Assembly (NCBI RefSeq): GCF_014839805.1
Contig: NC_051120.1
Coordinates: 9,734,001-9,798,000, forward strand
Direction of reading: 5' to 3'
DNA length: 64,000 nucleotides
Source of the DNA: Manduca sexta
Taxonomy: Eukaryota; Arthropoda; Insecta; Lepidoptera; Sphingidae
The notes under the pieces are model-generated. The model saw only the letters and a program-made list of their open reading frames with translations, did no database searches and was not told the origin of the DNA. The stretch's first letter is position 1; each line of letters begins with the position of its first letter. Positions 26,640 through 38,589 of this stretch are shown piece after piece. The position numbers were made by a program, and so were the translations under genes.

Positions 26640-28400
26640 TTCTCTGAACGATGAATTGCGAAAGAAATATTTTTACAAAGAATTGTAGAGCTATTAACCG
26701 ACTTTTTTGACAACGCACGTACTTTTAAGTTCATTTCTCTAAACTATTAATTTTGAAAAAAATTTACGTATATCAAAATAACTTCAATCGAATAAAAGTC
26801 TGATCCCAGAATAAAAGTAGTTTATACCGCTGATATCAAACATGGCGCTTGATGCTTGTTACTACTCTACTATAACGCGGTAGTAAGTATCAAATGAGAA
26901 TATTACTCTTTATATCAAATCATTTTGATATTGCGTTAATAAATGGAACCATATACTCGTCTTTAACTTTGTTAACATTTTGCCGAAATTGTCTATGAAT
27001 AACGAATATTTTCACCAAAACCTCAGTTTTTACTTCATATTTTTTATCATTTTATACTTTATTACAAAAATAGTGTGCGTATCAATGTATTTCTGACTGA
27101 AAGTGTGATGTACCCACTGCGACGTACAGTGGACTACTATTCTACTAAGTGGCATTAGGGCGCGAAAAATTAAAATTACTTTTTATTGGCATTTATTTTG
27201 TTCGAAATTTAATTCTTTTATTTTAAACATACGGTTTGAGTAACTTATTATAAATTGATATTAAGATGATAAGTAAGTAGTTTCATTTAGTAATGCAATG
27301 TCATTATGAATACTAAAGTTCTTAGTAGTTCTTGCATATTAAATAACTCGATATAAGTATAACTTAGTAATTAGCAGTGTTTTACAGCTTGAGTCTTCGA
27401 TATTATAAGCAAAAGGACTTGTCTTTAAGCCTCTCAAAAGTCCTTCAAAACAAAAAAACTCCTACCTCCTTATTTCCTTCACAAACAGTCCCTCGACGTC
27501 AAATTCCTTAGTTGTGTGCGTTTGGAGCTCGTTAGGTCGCGTCATAATTAACGCGCTCCTAAACAAACGGGTGTTGCGGGAACAATGGGCCTCGGCCGGC
27601 TCAATACGCGGGAATGGTAGGGATGGGACGGGAAGAAATAGTTTTATTGTTTTTAAATAAATATTCAAAGTGCATTTTGAACAATAAATAAATATTGTTT
27701 TTAAATAAATATTCAAACTTCATTATGAAGATGGTTTTATTATTGTTATATTGTTTTTTTCGTTATGCCTATGTAGAGACATTCTCTTTAGCCGCTAATA
27801 TTTGTATTTGATTTGTTATGTTGTCGAGTGAAAATATATGGTCATAGTTTAAGTAATTACTTTTTTTAGAATTGGTCGGCAAATGAGCAAGTCGGTGACA
27901 GATTTTTTTATAGGAAAACCAAACCAAATTTTAAAATAGTAATTATTACAAGCGCCAAACAAAATTATACGTCTCAAACTTTAAATTACTTACTGAACAT
28001 AAGCCAAATTTTTAAATTCATGCCATTTTAAACAATTTTCAAGACGTTCGTTTTTAAGATTTTTGCAATGTTCCTTAATGGATTATACTATAATGATTAT
28101 AAATTACCATAAAAAAATAGGGAGAATAAAAAAAATAATCTAGATAAATTTATAAAATATCGATTAAAGCAATTCCACGTCCGTCACATCCCTAGCGCAG
28201 GGAAAGTGAGAACGTTGACTTTGTAATTGCTTGTATTAATGTCGAATGGTGCGCTTTGAACGTCTCTCATGTAACGTTATCTCACCACTTATTACTAACT
28301 TAATTTCAAATACAGGAGCGGGTATAGAGACCGTAAGAAACGTGTCGTGATTACTGAATCTTATATTACTCATATTATAAGTCTATAGCTTGTTTATGCG
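26640..28400. other. Non-coding with a small GC-richer patch
   Basis: About 27,480-27,635 is less AT-rich (aattaacgcgctcc, aacaatgggcctcggccgg) and may be a conserved non-coding element. A 48-bp-period duplication (attgtttttaaataaatatt) at 27,646 and 27,694 follows it. Confidence 0.35.
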
Positions 28401-28401
28401 G

Positions 28402-28590
28402 CAGTGGCGAAAGGTGAAATATTCCGAAAGAAAACCCGACACAATATATAGATACTAACATGTATAAATGAGAATTGGTTAATAGCAAAAAAAATCAAAA
28501 AAATCTCTTTCTAGTAATAGTTACATTCTTCATAAATTTTACATAAAGGTAAGCCGACAGGAATCGGATTATATGGATCCTTCGCCACTG
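28402..28590. mobile_element. MITE family F, copy 1 (189 bp)
   Basis: Terminal inverted repeats cagtggcgaaagg at 28402 and ccttcgccactg at 28579-28590. The body includes acccgacacaatatatagat and gccgacaggaatcggattat. No coding capacity. Confidence 0.75.
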
Positions 28591-28599
28591 GCCTGCGGC

Positions 28600-29600
28600 T
28601 TCATGTAAAAGTTTGAGGTAAAATGTAACACTCGAATCAGTGTAGATAAAATTCCCGTATAGCACTGACGGATAATATTATGTCCAATATAAATTATCTT
28701 TAGTTATATAAGCTTTATTTAAGTAATAATAAAATATTCTCGTGTACATTTGACTTATAAGCGCAACTATGTTCGCCTACGTAATGAATAAAGCATTTTA
28801 TTTATTTATTTTAATCAAATATGTTAGTTAAATTATTTGAATTATAAAATTTGTTTTAGAGATTAACGCTTATTAGTAGACATAAAGAATTTTCAGCACT
28901 GGGTAAAATTAGTTAATATGATATTCCAAAACCTTTATAAGTACGTGCTTTTAGTTTTAAGATTCCACGCAAACGTTATCTTCTGTTACATCAGACAGAC
29001 AATATTTAGCTTTCATATAATCTCTACAAAAATTCTTAGTCAGTTACATTTATTGTTAAACAAAAACAGTAGGTTAGTCGATAGTTGCTTCATAATATAT
29101 TCTGCAATTTACTTAAAACAATTTCATAAACTAATCCGGTTAGCAATTTTGAAGCCCTTTTTAAATCGCCTTAAAAAAGGAAATTATCAATTCATGTTTT
29201 TTTTTATATTTGTTATTCAGGACACGATCATTTATGAACCGATTTGGATTTTTTTTTCTATTCTAGGTAAGCTAGTTAAATAAATTAACAATATCAAGAT
29301 AATGTTTTATTTTAATTAGTCACCTATTCCAAAATTGCTAACCAATATATTCTATGTAATTTTTTTTTTATTTTTATTGCGACTGTTGACATCTACTTTT
29401 CCTTTTTTTTTATACATGACCCTATATTTGTTGGTCTGACAAGGGGTGGCTTATACAAACATACCGAACTTTTAGGTGAGCGCTTTAGGCACTCACAACT
29501 CTTGAAACATCTACATGCTTGATAAAGATTAGTCGAAGTTAATTCTATCTCAGAAATAAATGATTTATGTTTTGACATACAAATTTGTCACAACATTATT
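28600..29600. other. Non-coding, nothing recognised
   Basis: A 121-codon frame at 28,918-29,283 is rich in Phe, Ile and Leu as expected from AT-rich DNA, and has no domain I recognise. I do not call it. Confidence 0.4.
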
Positions 29601-29620
29601 AGAATCAATTTATCATGCAA

Positions 29621-29723
29621 TGTATTCGTGACAGTGTCAATAAAGTTCATAATTGTTTGTAATATCATGAACAATGTCATGTATTCGTGACAATGTCAAT
29701 AAAGTTCATAATTGTTTGTAATA
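29621..29723. repeat. Tandem duplication, 59-bp period
   Basis: tgtattcgtgacagtgtcaa followed by taaagttcataattgtttgtaata occurs at 29621-29664 and 29680-29723 with one difference (g/a). It is too similar to be ancient. Confidence 0.9.
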
Positions 29724-30045
29724 CAATATATTTAGACCACAAAATGCTATAACACGTAATGAAACATTGGAGGAATTTGAGCTTTAGTTGATGGCTTGAA
29801 GAAGTGATAGATGTTCTCTCTGGTCTAGAAACGGAACTAATATCATTACGAGGGATAATGCACTGTCTTGATGACTACGAAGTTGGATACAGAAATATTG
29901 TCAGCTTATATTGAACAAAGATTTTTTTTTAAATAGCGAGAACCGATATTTTGTTTTTATCGACAGTCAATTGGTTTGAAATTACCTACATTATTTATTC
30001 TCTGATAATGTCATAATACACACACATCACGTATTTATACGGCTA

Positions 30046-30269
30046 TGCAGAGGCGCAACCAGGGCACCAACTTTTCGCCAAGTGTGTTCCATCCCATGAT
30101 GTGATAGGAGACGAGCCTGTCGCCATATCGGGCACAAATTCGAGACTCCGGGCTGATACTGAGCAGAAAAGCCCAAATATCACTTGGCCGACCCGAGATT
30201 CAAATCCAGGACCTCAAAGCGCTGCCGTACCACGCATGCAGTACAACCACACCACCGAGGCAGTCATAA
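30046..30269 (-). mobile_element. SINE family B, inverted copy
   Basis: On the minus strand: gactgcctcggtggtgtggt, a B-box region (ggatttgaatctcgg), cccaaatatcact-type body and the end at about 30,046. It matches the 58.48-kb copy throughout. Confidence 0.75.
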
Positions 30270-33200
30270 TTTCATAATAGTCTGATAAATAATAACTATT
30301 TATTAAATACAACACCGGTGTACTTTTTACTATTTATTAGGTGCAAAGAGAACATGTGGCCGGGCCGCTCGCGTATTTATATAATTATCGAGAATGAATC
30401 TTAAACTACCCTCTAATATCTAACACTATTTTACCAAAAGAGACGAGTAGCAATGTTTTACTAACCCAACAAATACCCTTCAACCTAAAACACATGGTTA
30501 TCAACACACAATGAACTGAAAAATTCGCAAATAAACGAACCCACATACCTTGTTTCACTGCCTCTTCTAGACCACGATAAAACTATTTCTGCATAGAGCC
30601 AGTCTCCTTGGAAACTTTCTCAAACCGAACTAATTAACTAAATGGTAGACATAAATAAAGGCAACGTTGATTGATATAGAGTAATAAACATATTGAAAAA
30701 TGTCGGCGAAACAACAGTTATACAATCGTTGCTGCATATCGTGCAACCGGTGAGCTTAACAATGCAACTCGATACACACGGTTGGCAAGGATGGACGATT
30801 TTTTTTTTAAATTTAGATGGACATGCAACGAGTTTACTACAGTAAGTATAGTGCTTGTATATAACTATAGTAAGAATATTATCGACCAACTATTTTCAAC
30901 ATAAGTATATCTCTACGATCGCTATAATTATGTCGGCCTCTCAAACTGCTTACTTTTGTTTCTTTAAAGGGAAGATAAAACATTTATCATTGTAAGGTAG
31001 GTTGATAAATATTATATTGATATGATTGTGACACTCCACTAACTGGTAAACATGTGCCGAGGCATTTTTTTTAAATATAGGTTTAAAATTAGTGTCTTTG
31101 ACCCTATACGCATATGGTTCAATAATAAATAAAATATCTAATTAATCAATACATAGAACGTTTAAAAAGACAAACTTATAACCGTATTAGGTTTAAACAT
31201 TGCTCTACCTGAAAATAATAAAAAAAAAAAACAACATTTTAAAAACACTTTATTAACCTTTTGTAATTTAGATATAACTGTGTATACCTTTAATGGGCAT
31301 ATATATCAGCCAAATTTTATTAACCAATACATGCTGTTGGTGTATCATAGAAATAAATAAATAAAATCGAACGCAACGCCCAGTCGCAGCCCAAACTGCC
31401 ACCAAACCAAAAACACGACATTATCAAAGTTGCTCGCACAACCCAGCTGTATGCAGCAAATATGTCCAGACTCGGGCGCCACGCCGTGAGTTACGAAGCT
31501 CTGTAATTCATGCAGGCGGTTACATTGCTAGCATTGTTCCAATACATTGTTTCTAATTACGGACAACGCGTCATCGATTTGCAATTGTGTAATAAGTATA
31601 CCATTTAAAGTCCCTATTTGTTTCCAATGTACAAGATGCAAATTATATAGATATCCTATAAGATAGTCGATTTGATAACAAACCTATATTATGTTTAAAA
31701 ATAATTACTAATTATTATAATTTTCGGTATCCCTATTTTGTTGTAGATGTTAATAAAATACGAGAGTATTAAGTTTGAAGTCACGAAGTGACAAGTCTGT
31801 TACAAAATGCATAATATTATATGTATGAGACTAAGACTATGACGTCAACGCCTTTAAGGTATCGTTGTACGAGAGAGATAGCAAGAAGTTAACTTACAAT
31901 CTAACGTATATTCAAAAGGATTGCTGCGTTTTGTACAATTTAATGTCGTTGTGACAAAAGTTTTTTTAGCATTTGCTATAAAATAATGTAAAATATACTA
32001 TCGTAGGTATGTAATATTTTATTGATCAATCGTCTCTAATCAATTATACTTAAAGCGGGATATTTTAAAAGTATATTATATGCAGTATAAAGCAGTACGA
32101 AAGATTATTATTACATTAGCAATAGAAGTGAAGTGAAAATGTACAAGTCTATTACACAAGCCTTAATAACGCTGCATAGTGAACGGAATGATAAACACTT
32201 CCAACCTCCGATATCCTTTTGCATAACCCGGTTTCTTTTTTACATTTAGTACCATATATGTCTTTTTATAATATATGCCAATTTTTTTGTAATTTCTTGT
32301 GACACTTGGAACGTATAAATGAGGCTTACATTTATTATAATAAAATCTTTTAATATATTTATTCTAGAAAACGCAAAATAAATTGCGTCCATTTATTTTT
32401 GCACACACCCAACAGATACTCACCATCTAAAACGCATTACCCTCCTTCCTTTAGTCGGGTAATTCCGCTTTTCACAACACAAACAGCCTGTCTATAAACC
32501 ATTTCCTATTTTATGTCAGCCATCATTCATAAATCACAATAATCTGAATTATAAATAGACTAAAGTATGTTTAATTTCAAAAGTAGGACAGTTATTTCTG
32601 TTCCGGATTTACAAATACATTGATTGATCAGTTTGTCTTTATCTACTGCATTTAAATGGGAACTTACTGTCCTAGCGTTTGTAATTTAGATCAAAAATAG
32701 ACAATAGTGATGACGTCATAGTGTTTAATGTTTGAACTGTTTCTATTAATATCAGCCTACATATAAGTTTCCTTAAACATAATAAGAGTTTTGCAAGGCT
32801 TTTGTGTATAAGATATGATCAGAATATCGGCTTCCCAATGGTAAGTAACATCCACTGTGGAGAGATAATGTATTTATTTATTTACACTTTGTACATATGT
32901 TATACAGAAGGACTTAATGCTATGGGCATTCTCTTTCAATCAGCCTTGGGTTGGTATAGAAACGAAGGCAGGTGAATAATAAAAAAAGGGAAAAATATGC
33001 ATATATTTTTAAAATTATTAGGTATTCTAGAATTTCCGTAGTACTCATCGGAACGCCTTTGTAAATACAGTTGTCTATGAGAAGGCAGTAATAAATAAAG
33101 CCGGCAAAATTGTAGCGATCATCAAGGCACATGACGTTGCTGGTCGACATGGTTTTTGTACATCACTTCACTCAAATCATGAGCAGTAAAATTACTTCGC

Positions 33201-33650
33201 AAGACTAAAAAAAGTAGTAAAATTTTACTATAGAGTGCGTTCATCAATTTAACGTTATCACACCCTCATCCTTGCGAGCCATAATATTCTATCTTATTTC
33301 TAATAAAATAAGGTTTAATTAATTTTCAGTACAGGAAGCAAGAACTAATAACCATAAAATGTAGATTAACCGAACAAAGATGAATTTACAGTAGTAATTA
33401 AGGATCGATTGTGTACCTTAAAACCACAGCAAGATACACAAGCACACAGTGCAAATATGAAACATGCTCTTTAGAACAAATAACTTATGTTCACGTGTAA
33501 AGCCGATTGCGCACTGTCGACAATCTAACGAATTTTAGGCGACCATTTTGAATAGTTATGTCTAATTGTTTTTCCTTAACAGTATAGATCAGTTGACTGT
33601 TATACATTGATATATTTAAAATTCTAATGATTTAATAAGACATCTTAAAA
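30270..33650. other. Non-coding, nothing certain
   Basis: AT-rich except for about 31,365-31,510, which is GC-richer and without a frame. That patch could be a regulatory element. Confidence 0.35.
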
Positions 33651-33742
33651 TTCTTTCCTCAAAGCGATAAATCCTGTATCTGAGTATGAAACACTCATGA
33701 TATTCTTTCCTCAAAGCGATAAATCCTGAAACACTTTTTAAA
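33651..33742. repeat. Short direct repeat, 62-bp spacing
   Basis: ttctttcctcaaagcgataa atcctg occurs at 33651 and again at 33713 with gaaacac after each copy. It is a local duplication. Confidence 0.8.
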
Positions 33743-34460
33743 ATACGACTCATTAATTAGGGACAAATGACCACCGAATTTCAATTACTCATAAATAACT
33801 GAACCTGCATAACCTACTAAAAGGCAGTCTAGTATATTTTCTCCAAGTTTTTATATATTCTCCAGCAGATATATGAACTTAATGTTATAATTAGTATGTC
33901 ACTTATATTTAAAACCGACAAATCGGCAATTAAAAGTCGCTCATATGCGCACACCCTAAATGATTGCTAAAGGTATATATTTCAGAAATACTATACTGTT
34001 GGAAAACACTGTGTATTTTTGCGTACCATAACTATAATTTACTTTTAGAGGCAATTAGCTTGACTAAGTGCTTAAAATATTTATTGCATATAGTTTTGTC
34101 CTGGTTTGTGCCTTTACATAATGGAACGGGCTCGAAACGTTATTTTATTGTGTCTTTTAGAATCTTTATGCATCGCTCTGTAAGTGCTGCAGTAATTTGC
34201 AAGTTCTAATTGTCTCACCTAGTTGTGCATAATAACATATCTTTGTTTAGAGCCAAAGATAGCGTGTCTACATCCATAATTATAATTACTACTATAGATA
34301 TTTGTAATAAAATCATCAATCATCTATTTCTACTATTGTTATCATTCATTGATCTGAAATTGATCACAATTGTGACTGGGTTTTTTCATCTAAAAATTAC
34401 TGAGTCGCAGCTCGGAGTCGGGAAGTTGACGGTGTGATAATCTTTTACCTCGGAAAGCGT

Positions 34461-34537
34461 ATAAAAGTCGTTGGTCCTGCGCCTGATCACTCTCCAGTCA
34501 TGTTGGTTTGACGTCTCACCGAACTATGAGAGTGAAG
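34461..34537 (+). promoter_or_regulatory. TATA promoter with a four-codon first exon (candidate)
   Basis: tataaaag at 34461 is followed about 35 nt later by ccagtca, close to the arthropod initiator TCAGT. The first ATG (34526) opens ATG AGA GTG AAG directly followed by gtacag, a usable splice donor. A TATA box plus a very short first coding exon is the usual layout of insect cuticle and other secreted-protein genes. I could not find a second exon downstream, so this may be a dead gene start or a coincidence. Confidence 0.35.
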
Positions 34538-35242
34538 GTACAGAGAGTGCACGTTATTACGCACACACTTGTGCACTATAACATCTCCTGCGTGGCTGAA
34601 CTCGGTTGAGACTGGTCGCCATGGCCGAAATGCGGTTAGGAAGGATTCATCAATTTATGTTCACTGCTAAACTACCTTTAGAAGTACACAATACTCAACT
34701 CAATCTTAACCTCATTATTTTCCCAAAAAACTAAACACACTTTTAACTACTAATGAACTAAACGTTCAAAAGTACATGAAATACTTATAAAATATACATT
34801 TGAAATAATTCAAATCAATAATTAATCAATAAATGCATTTAAGTTCAACATTTGCAATACCTGAGCATTACCTAACAACCATTGTTCGTAATTGTCTATC
34901 AAAAATGAAATCAGTTGCAAATAGTGCTTGGAACATAAGTAGCTCTCTGTAATACGTGGTTGACCCACTTCTATTGGGTGTGTTGCTAGGTCAGCGATAA
35001 ATATTGTTCACTGATTTATCTTGTAAAGGAAACCGAGAAACAAACTTGAGTATAAGAATAAGGTTCTTTTATTAGGCGATATAGTCGATAACGACAAAAC
35101 ATTTCATAAATAAAAAAAAAAGGAAAATTAGGTGAACAATTTCGTATATTTTTTGCATTATGTGTAAAGTTTCTTGACTCAATCTTAGACTTTTACGTAT
35201 TACTTTGTTTAGGACGAAAACAATGACATAAAAGATTTTTGC

Positions 35243-35468
35243 ATGGCAAAATGGTCCCACTGCACCTGATGGTAAGTGGAGTGGGGTCCAATAGAATGTC
35301 GACTGACGGAAGATGATTACCCCTCGACATAATTATGCCAGCTTAAGCCGGATATACACAGGCTGACCCCGGAACGCGACACACCTACGTTGGCCACTAT
35401 GGCGGGTTTTAACACCTTGTGTACGGCGGTCGCTATCCGGGCGGATATAAAATATATCCTACAAGCAA
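35243..35468 (+). mobile_element. MITE-like family C, best-preserved copy
   Basis: Starts caaaatggtcccactgcacc and tgatggtaagtggagtgg, then gtccaatagaatgtcgactg, ggatatacacaggctgaccc, ccactatggcgggttttaac and ggatataaaatatatcct. The right terminal repeat is missing here but present in the 9.76-kb copy. Confidence 0.7.
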
Positions 35469-35831
35469 AGATTTTATAGCAGTAAGATTACTAGTACCTA
35501 TATAGGACATGAGTGTATAATTACATTATACATAGTTTATAATATATTTTTTTACCATTTTATATATTAATGGTGATAAATGCCAATAAACCATACCACC
35601 AACCTTAACTTTACAAGGGTCTACAAGACAGTTAATTGCGTTCGACATTTAATATTTACTCATGATCTTCATTACCCAGTTATTACAGGCTACAATGTTC
35701 TTTAAATAGGAACTCTATATTGCTTGGTAGCTTGGCAAGGCATTAGACTAAACAAAAATATTGTGTATCTGAACGTACTGCAATGGAAACCAACCAGCTC
35801 GTAGTATTGTTATTCCATACTTTACAATACC

Positions 35832-36624
35832 TTTTTTTTTTTTTTTGGTTTCGCGGAGAAAGTACCTTATTACTACCGCCCAGCCTTCACGGGGGGCGAC
35901 TGAGCGGTTATGCTGGGGTAACCGTGCCTTACGGCCCGGCGTTAGGCCGCCCGGATTTGATGGTGACCTTCGGGCGACCGCCGGGCCGAGTCCCTAACCT
36001 ATATACAACTTAAACCTATGCACGGCCTACCAGCTAAAACTCCGCGGTGGCCCTCTTCGGCGCATTAGGGACGGCTGCGGGCTTCCTCTGACGTTGAAAT
36101 GTCTAGTCTGCGACCGCAGCCGCCCCTGCGCGGTGCCGCCTTGCGGCCCGTCTCCTATGGGGGGGGGCTCAGAAGCCCCCGCGCACCGAAGGACGCCCTC
36201 GGCGTCTACGGCAGCGTGAGGCCAACAACACGCTACCGTCCATCCCGGGGGTCAACCGAAAGTGTGCGATGAACGCACTACACGCACTGAAAAGTGCATG
36301 CGCACTAGGACGGGCAGCCCCCTGCTGCCCGCCGACGACCCCCTTCGTGGCCCCTATTAGTCGCCTTTTACGACAGGCAGGGGATACCGTGGTGGAATTC
36401 TCCAAACGCCCCCATTCCACAGGGCGGGAGACGCCGGTCAGTCGTCCACCCGGCGCCTCCTACGTCTCCTCTGACGGCGGGAGGGATCCTCCCTCTCTCG
36501 ATCCCTCTCGGCACTCTCCTTCTGCGAGAGGACCACCTCGCAGAAGTGGGCCACCGCACGCCAGGCCTCCGGGCTGCCGACCATGGAAGCGACCACGGCC
36601 GGCAGCGAGAGATCTCCTCCGACG
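35832..36624 (-). mobile_element. 5'-truncated non-LTR retrotransposon (R1-clade-like), minus strand
   Basis: A GC-rich block in AT-rich surroundings. A 16-nt target-site duplication, atactttacaatacct, flanks it at 35817-35832 and 36625-36640. A poly(T) run at 35832-35847 is the poly(A) tail on the minus strand, so the element reads right to left. It keeps the last 61 codons of the reverse-transcriptase protein (36438-36623) and a long 3' UTR. Related relics occur at 57.1 and 21.25 kb. Confidence 0.85.
36438..36623 (-). pseudogene. C-terminal end of a non-LTR retrotransposon ORF2
   Basis: 61 codons open from the truncation point to a TGA. The protein includes LPAVVASMVGSPEAWRAVA, a short acidic and Glu/Arg-rich stretch and a poly-Arg tail. 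This resembles the C-termini of R1-clade reverse transcriptase proteins in moths as I remember them. Everything upstream, including the endonuclease and polymerase domains, is missing because of 5' truncation at insertion. Confidence 0.65.
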
Positions 36625-36644
36625 ATACTTTACAATACCTGTTA

Positions 36645-37412
36645 AATGTTAATTCAACATGTTAATACCAGCAATTAACAGCTAAGTATGTTTTGGCAAA
36701 TTTCTGTTTTGACGATAATTTTTTTCTTTTTTTAATATTTTGTATGTCAGCGCTGTGTTATATTATATACTTTCCCTTTTCTGGCCAAAGGTCTCAATGT
36801 TAATTTAATAAAAATAAACCTATTTTATTGCCGACAGACATTACGAAAATTATAAATTTCATGAAAGAATGCTTTTTAAACATTTAACATTCCCGGAACA
36901 ACCGGCTTGTGTGCTTATTAAGTAAAAGTGACTACGTTAAGTAAAAGTACACAGAACCAATAGGTTTAATTGGACTATTTATTGAACACGACGCGATACT
37001 TTCTTTTCTCTAATTATAAACACCAATTAGAGCCTCGGTAGGCTTAACTTTTACTAAAATTGAGGTACTTTTAAAATTATTATCGATACAGCGATATATA
37101 TTATATGTCGCTATTATGACAGCATATTTGGACTGTAAACCGAAAATAATAAATTCGATATCCAAGTCAAAAAATGATGTATGCCCTGGTACCACCACTG
37201 CCTATCCCTTCAGGGACAAAGGTGTGATTTGTGGGTGATTTTCGACACCAAAATATATTACTGTATAACTGAATTGCAAACTCAAAAGAATTTGCTTTTG
37301 ACACAGCGATATGCTCACTCCTATCATACGATTCATAAGCAGAACATAAGCGGGGCGGACGAAAGCCACTTCTTTTTAAACATTAGAGGAAAACATTACC
37401 GCTTTATGCTTA
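36645..37412. other. Non-coding, nothing recognised
   Basis: AT-rich sequence between the R1-like element and the Helitron row. Confidence 0.45.
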
Positions 37413-37616
37413 TCTATATTAATATTATAAAGAGAAAAAGTCTGTTTCTTTGTAGGTTTTAGTTTTTGGAACTACAAAAACGATTTTTTAAAAAAATCTA
37501 CTAAAAGGAAACTACATTACTCCTGAGCGCTAAAGGCTTTTATATCCCATTAAATCATAAAGCGGATTTTATCCCGAAAATATTTTCACGCGGGCGGATC
37601 CGCAGACAAAAGCTAC
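37413..37616 (+). mobile_element. Helitron-like element, first of a row of three
   Basis: Starts tctatattaatattataaag and ends cacgcgggcggatccgcaga then caaaagctac, the same layout as the 45.24-kb Helitron but with CTAC instead of CTAG. Internal tatcccg repeats are also shared. Confidence 0.6.
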
Positions 37617-37623
37617 TCTATTA

Positions 37624-38089
37624 TCTATATATATAAAAATGAATTGCTGTTCGTTAGTCTCGCTAAAACTCGAGAACGGCTGAACGGATTTATCTTATCT
37701 TGGTCTTGAATTATTCGTGGAGGTCTAGGGAAGGTTTAAAAGGTGAGAAAAATTCGAATAATTGCCGGGAAAATCCTCAAAACAGCATTTTTCTATTTCC
37801 CATATAAACGTTTTCTAACTAATACGTAGAGTCAATTTGAGCTTTATTGCTATTGTATAAAGTTCACTGTTGTCTAAGCAATGAAGGTGTGTTCCTAACA
37901 TCAAAGCAGTGTGCGTTGGAGCACAGAATATAATAATGTAATGTCGCGTTCTGAAACTCAACAAAAGTGATATCGCGGACCCGACTAAATTGAACAGTCA
38001 CAAAATTTAATATATCATTAGTTATTTGGTTGGCTTCACGATATTATTTCTGTTTTCGTTATGGACAATTTTTGAGCTACTTTTGCATA
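37624..38089 (+). mobile_element. Helitron 5' portion, second of a row of three
   Basis: Begins tctatatatataaaaatgaa with ctcgagaacggctgaacgga soon after, a start I associate with lepidopteran Helitrons. No 3' hairpin and CTRR end of its own is seen before the third element begins, so it is either truncated or shares the end at 38,588. Confidence 0.6.
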
Positions 38090-38588
38090 TCTATACTTAT
38101 AATAAATCTGTAGAGAGGTCAATTCTGTACATGAAATATATTTCCAAAATAACTGGGGGTGATTAGGGATCGATACTGATGCCAAAAATGCAATTAGTAA
38201 AATTTTTGTCTGTCTGTCTGTATAACCGTTATAGAAACAAAAACTACTCGACGGATTTTAACTTAACTTGGTACAATTATTTTTCATACTCCTGAGCTGG
38301 TTATAGTATACTTTTTATCACGCTACAATTAATAGGAGCATAGCAGTGATGGAAAATGTTGGGAAAACGGGAGAAGTTACTCCATTTTTTAAGCTTTCGT
38401 CATTTCGTGTGCAACCTTAATGGTTAAAAGTTCATTCGATTTCACCAGGATCCCATCATCAGACCCTGACCGGACAATCGGACCACCTGCATACCACCAT
38501 AAATTAAAAAAACATCCCGACAAAATGAGCACCTCCTCCATTTTTGAAGTCCGAAATCCACGCGGGCGAAGCTGCGGGCGGAAGCTAG
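38090..38588 (+). mobile_element. Non-autonomous Helitron, third of a row of three
   Basis: Starts tctatacttataataaatct and ends cgggcgaagctgcgggcgga then agctag, followed by T. The GC-rich palindromic stretch before CTAG is the expected 3' hairpin. A (GTCT)n run occurs at 38,207. Confidence 0.72.
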
Positions 38589-38589
38589 T

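Noticed and set aside
28918..29283. 121-codon plus-strand frame
   Set aside because: Composition follows AT-rich DNA, with no recognisable domain, no splice-site support and no family resemblance.
36269..36652. 127-codon Pro/Arg-rich frame on the plus strand
   Set aside because: It is the antisense of the GC-rich R1-like element, whose coding strand is minus.
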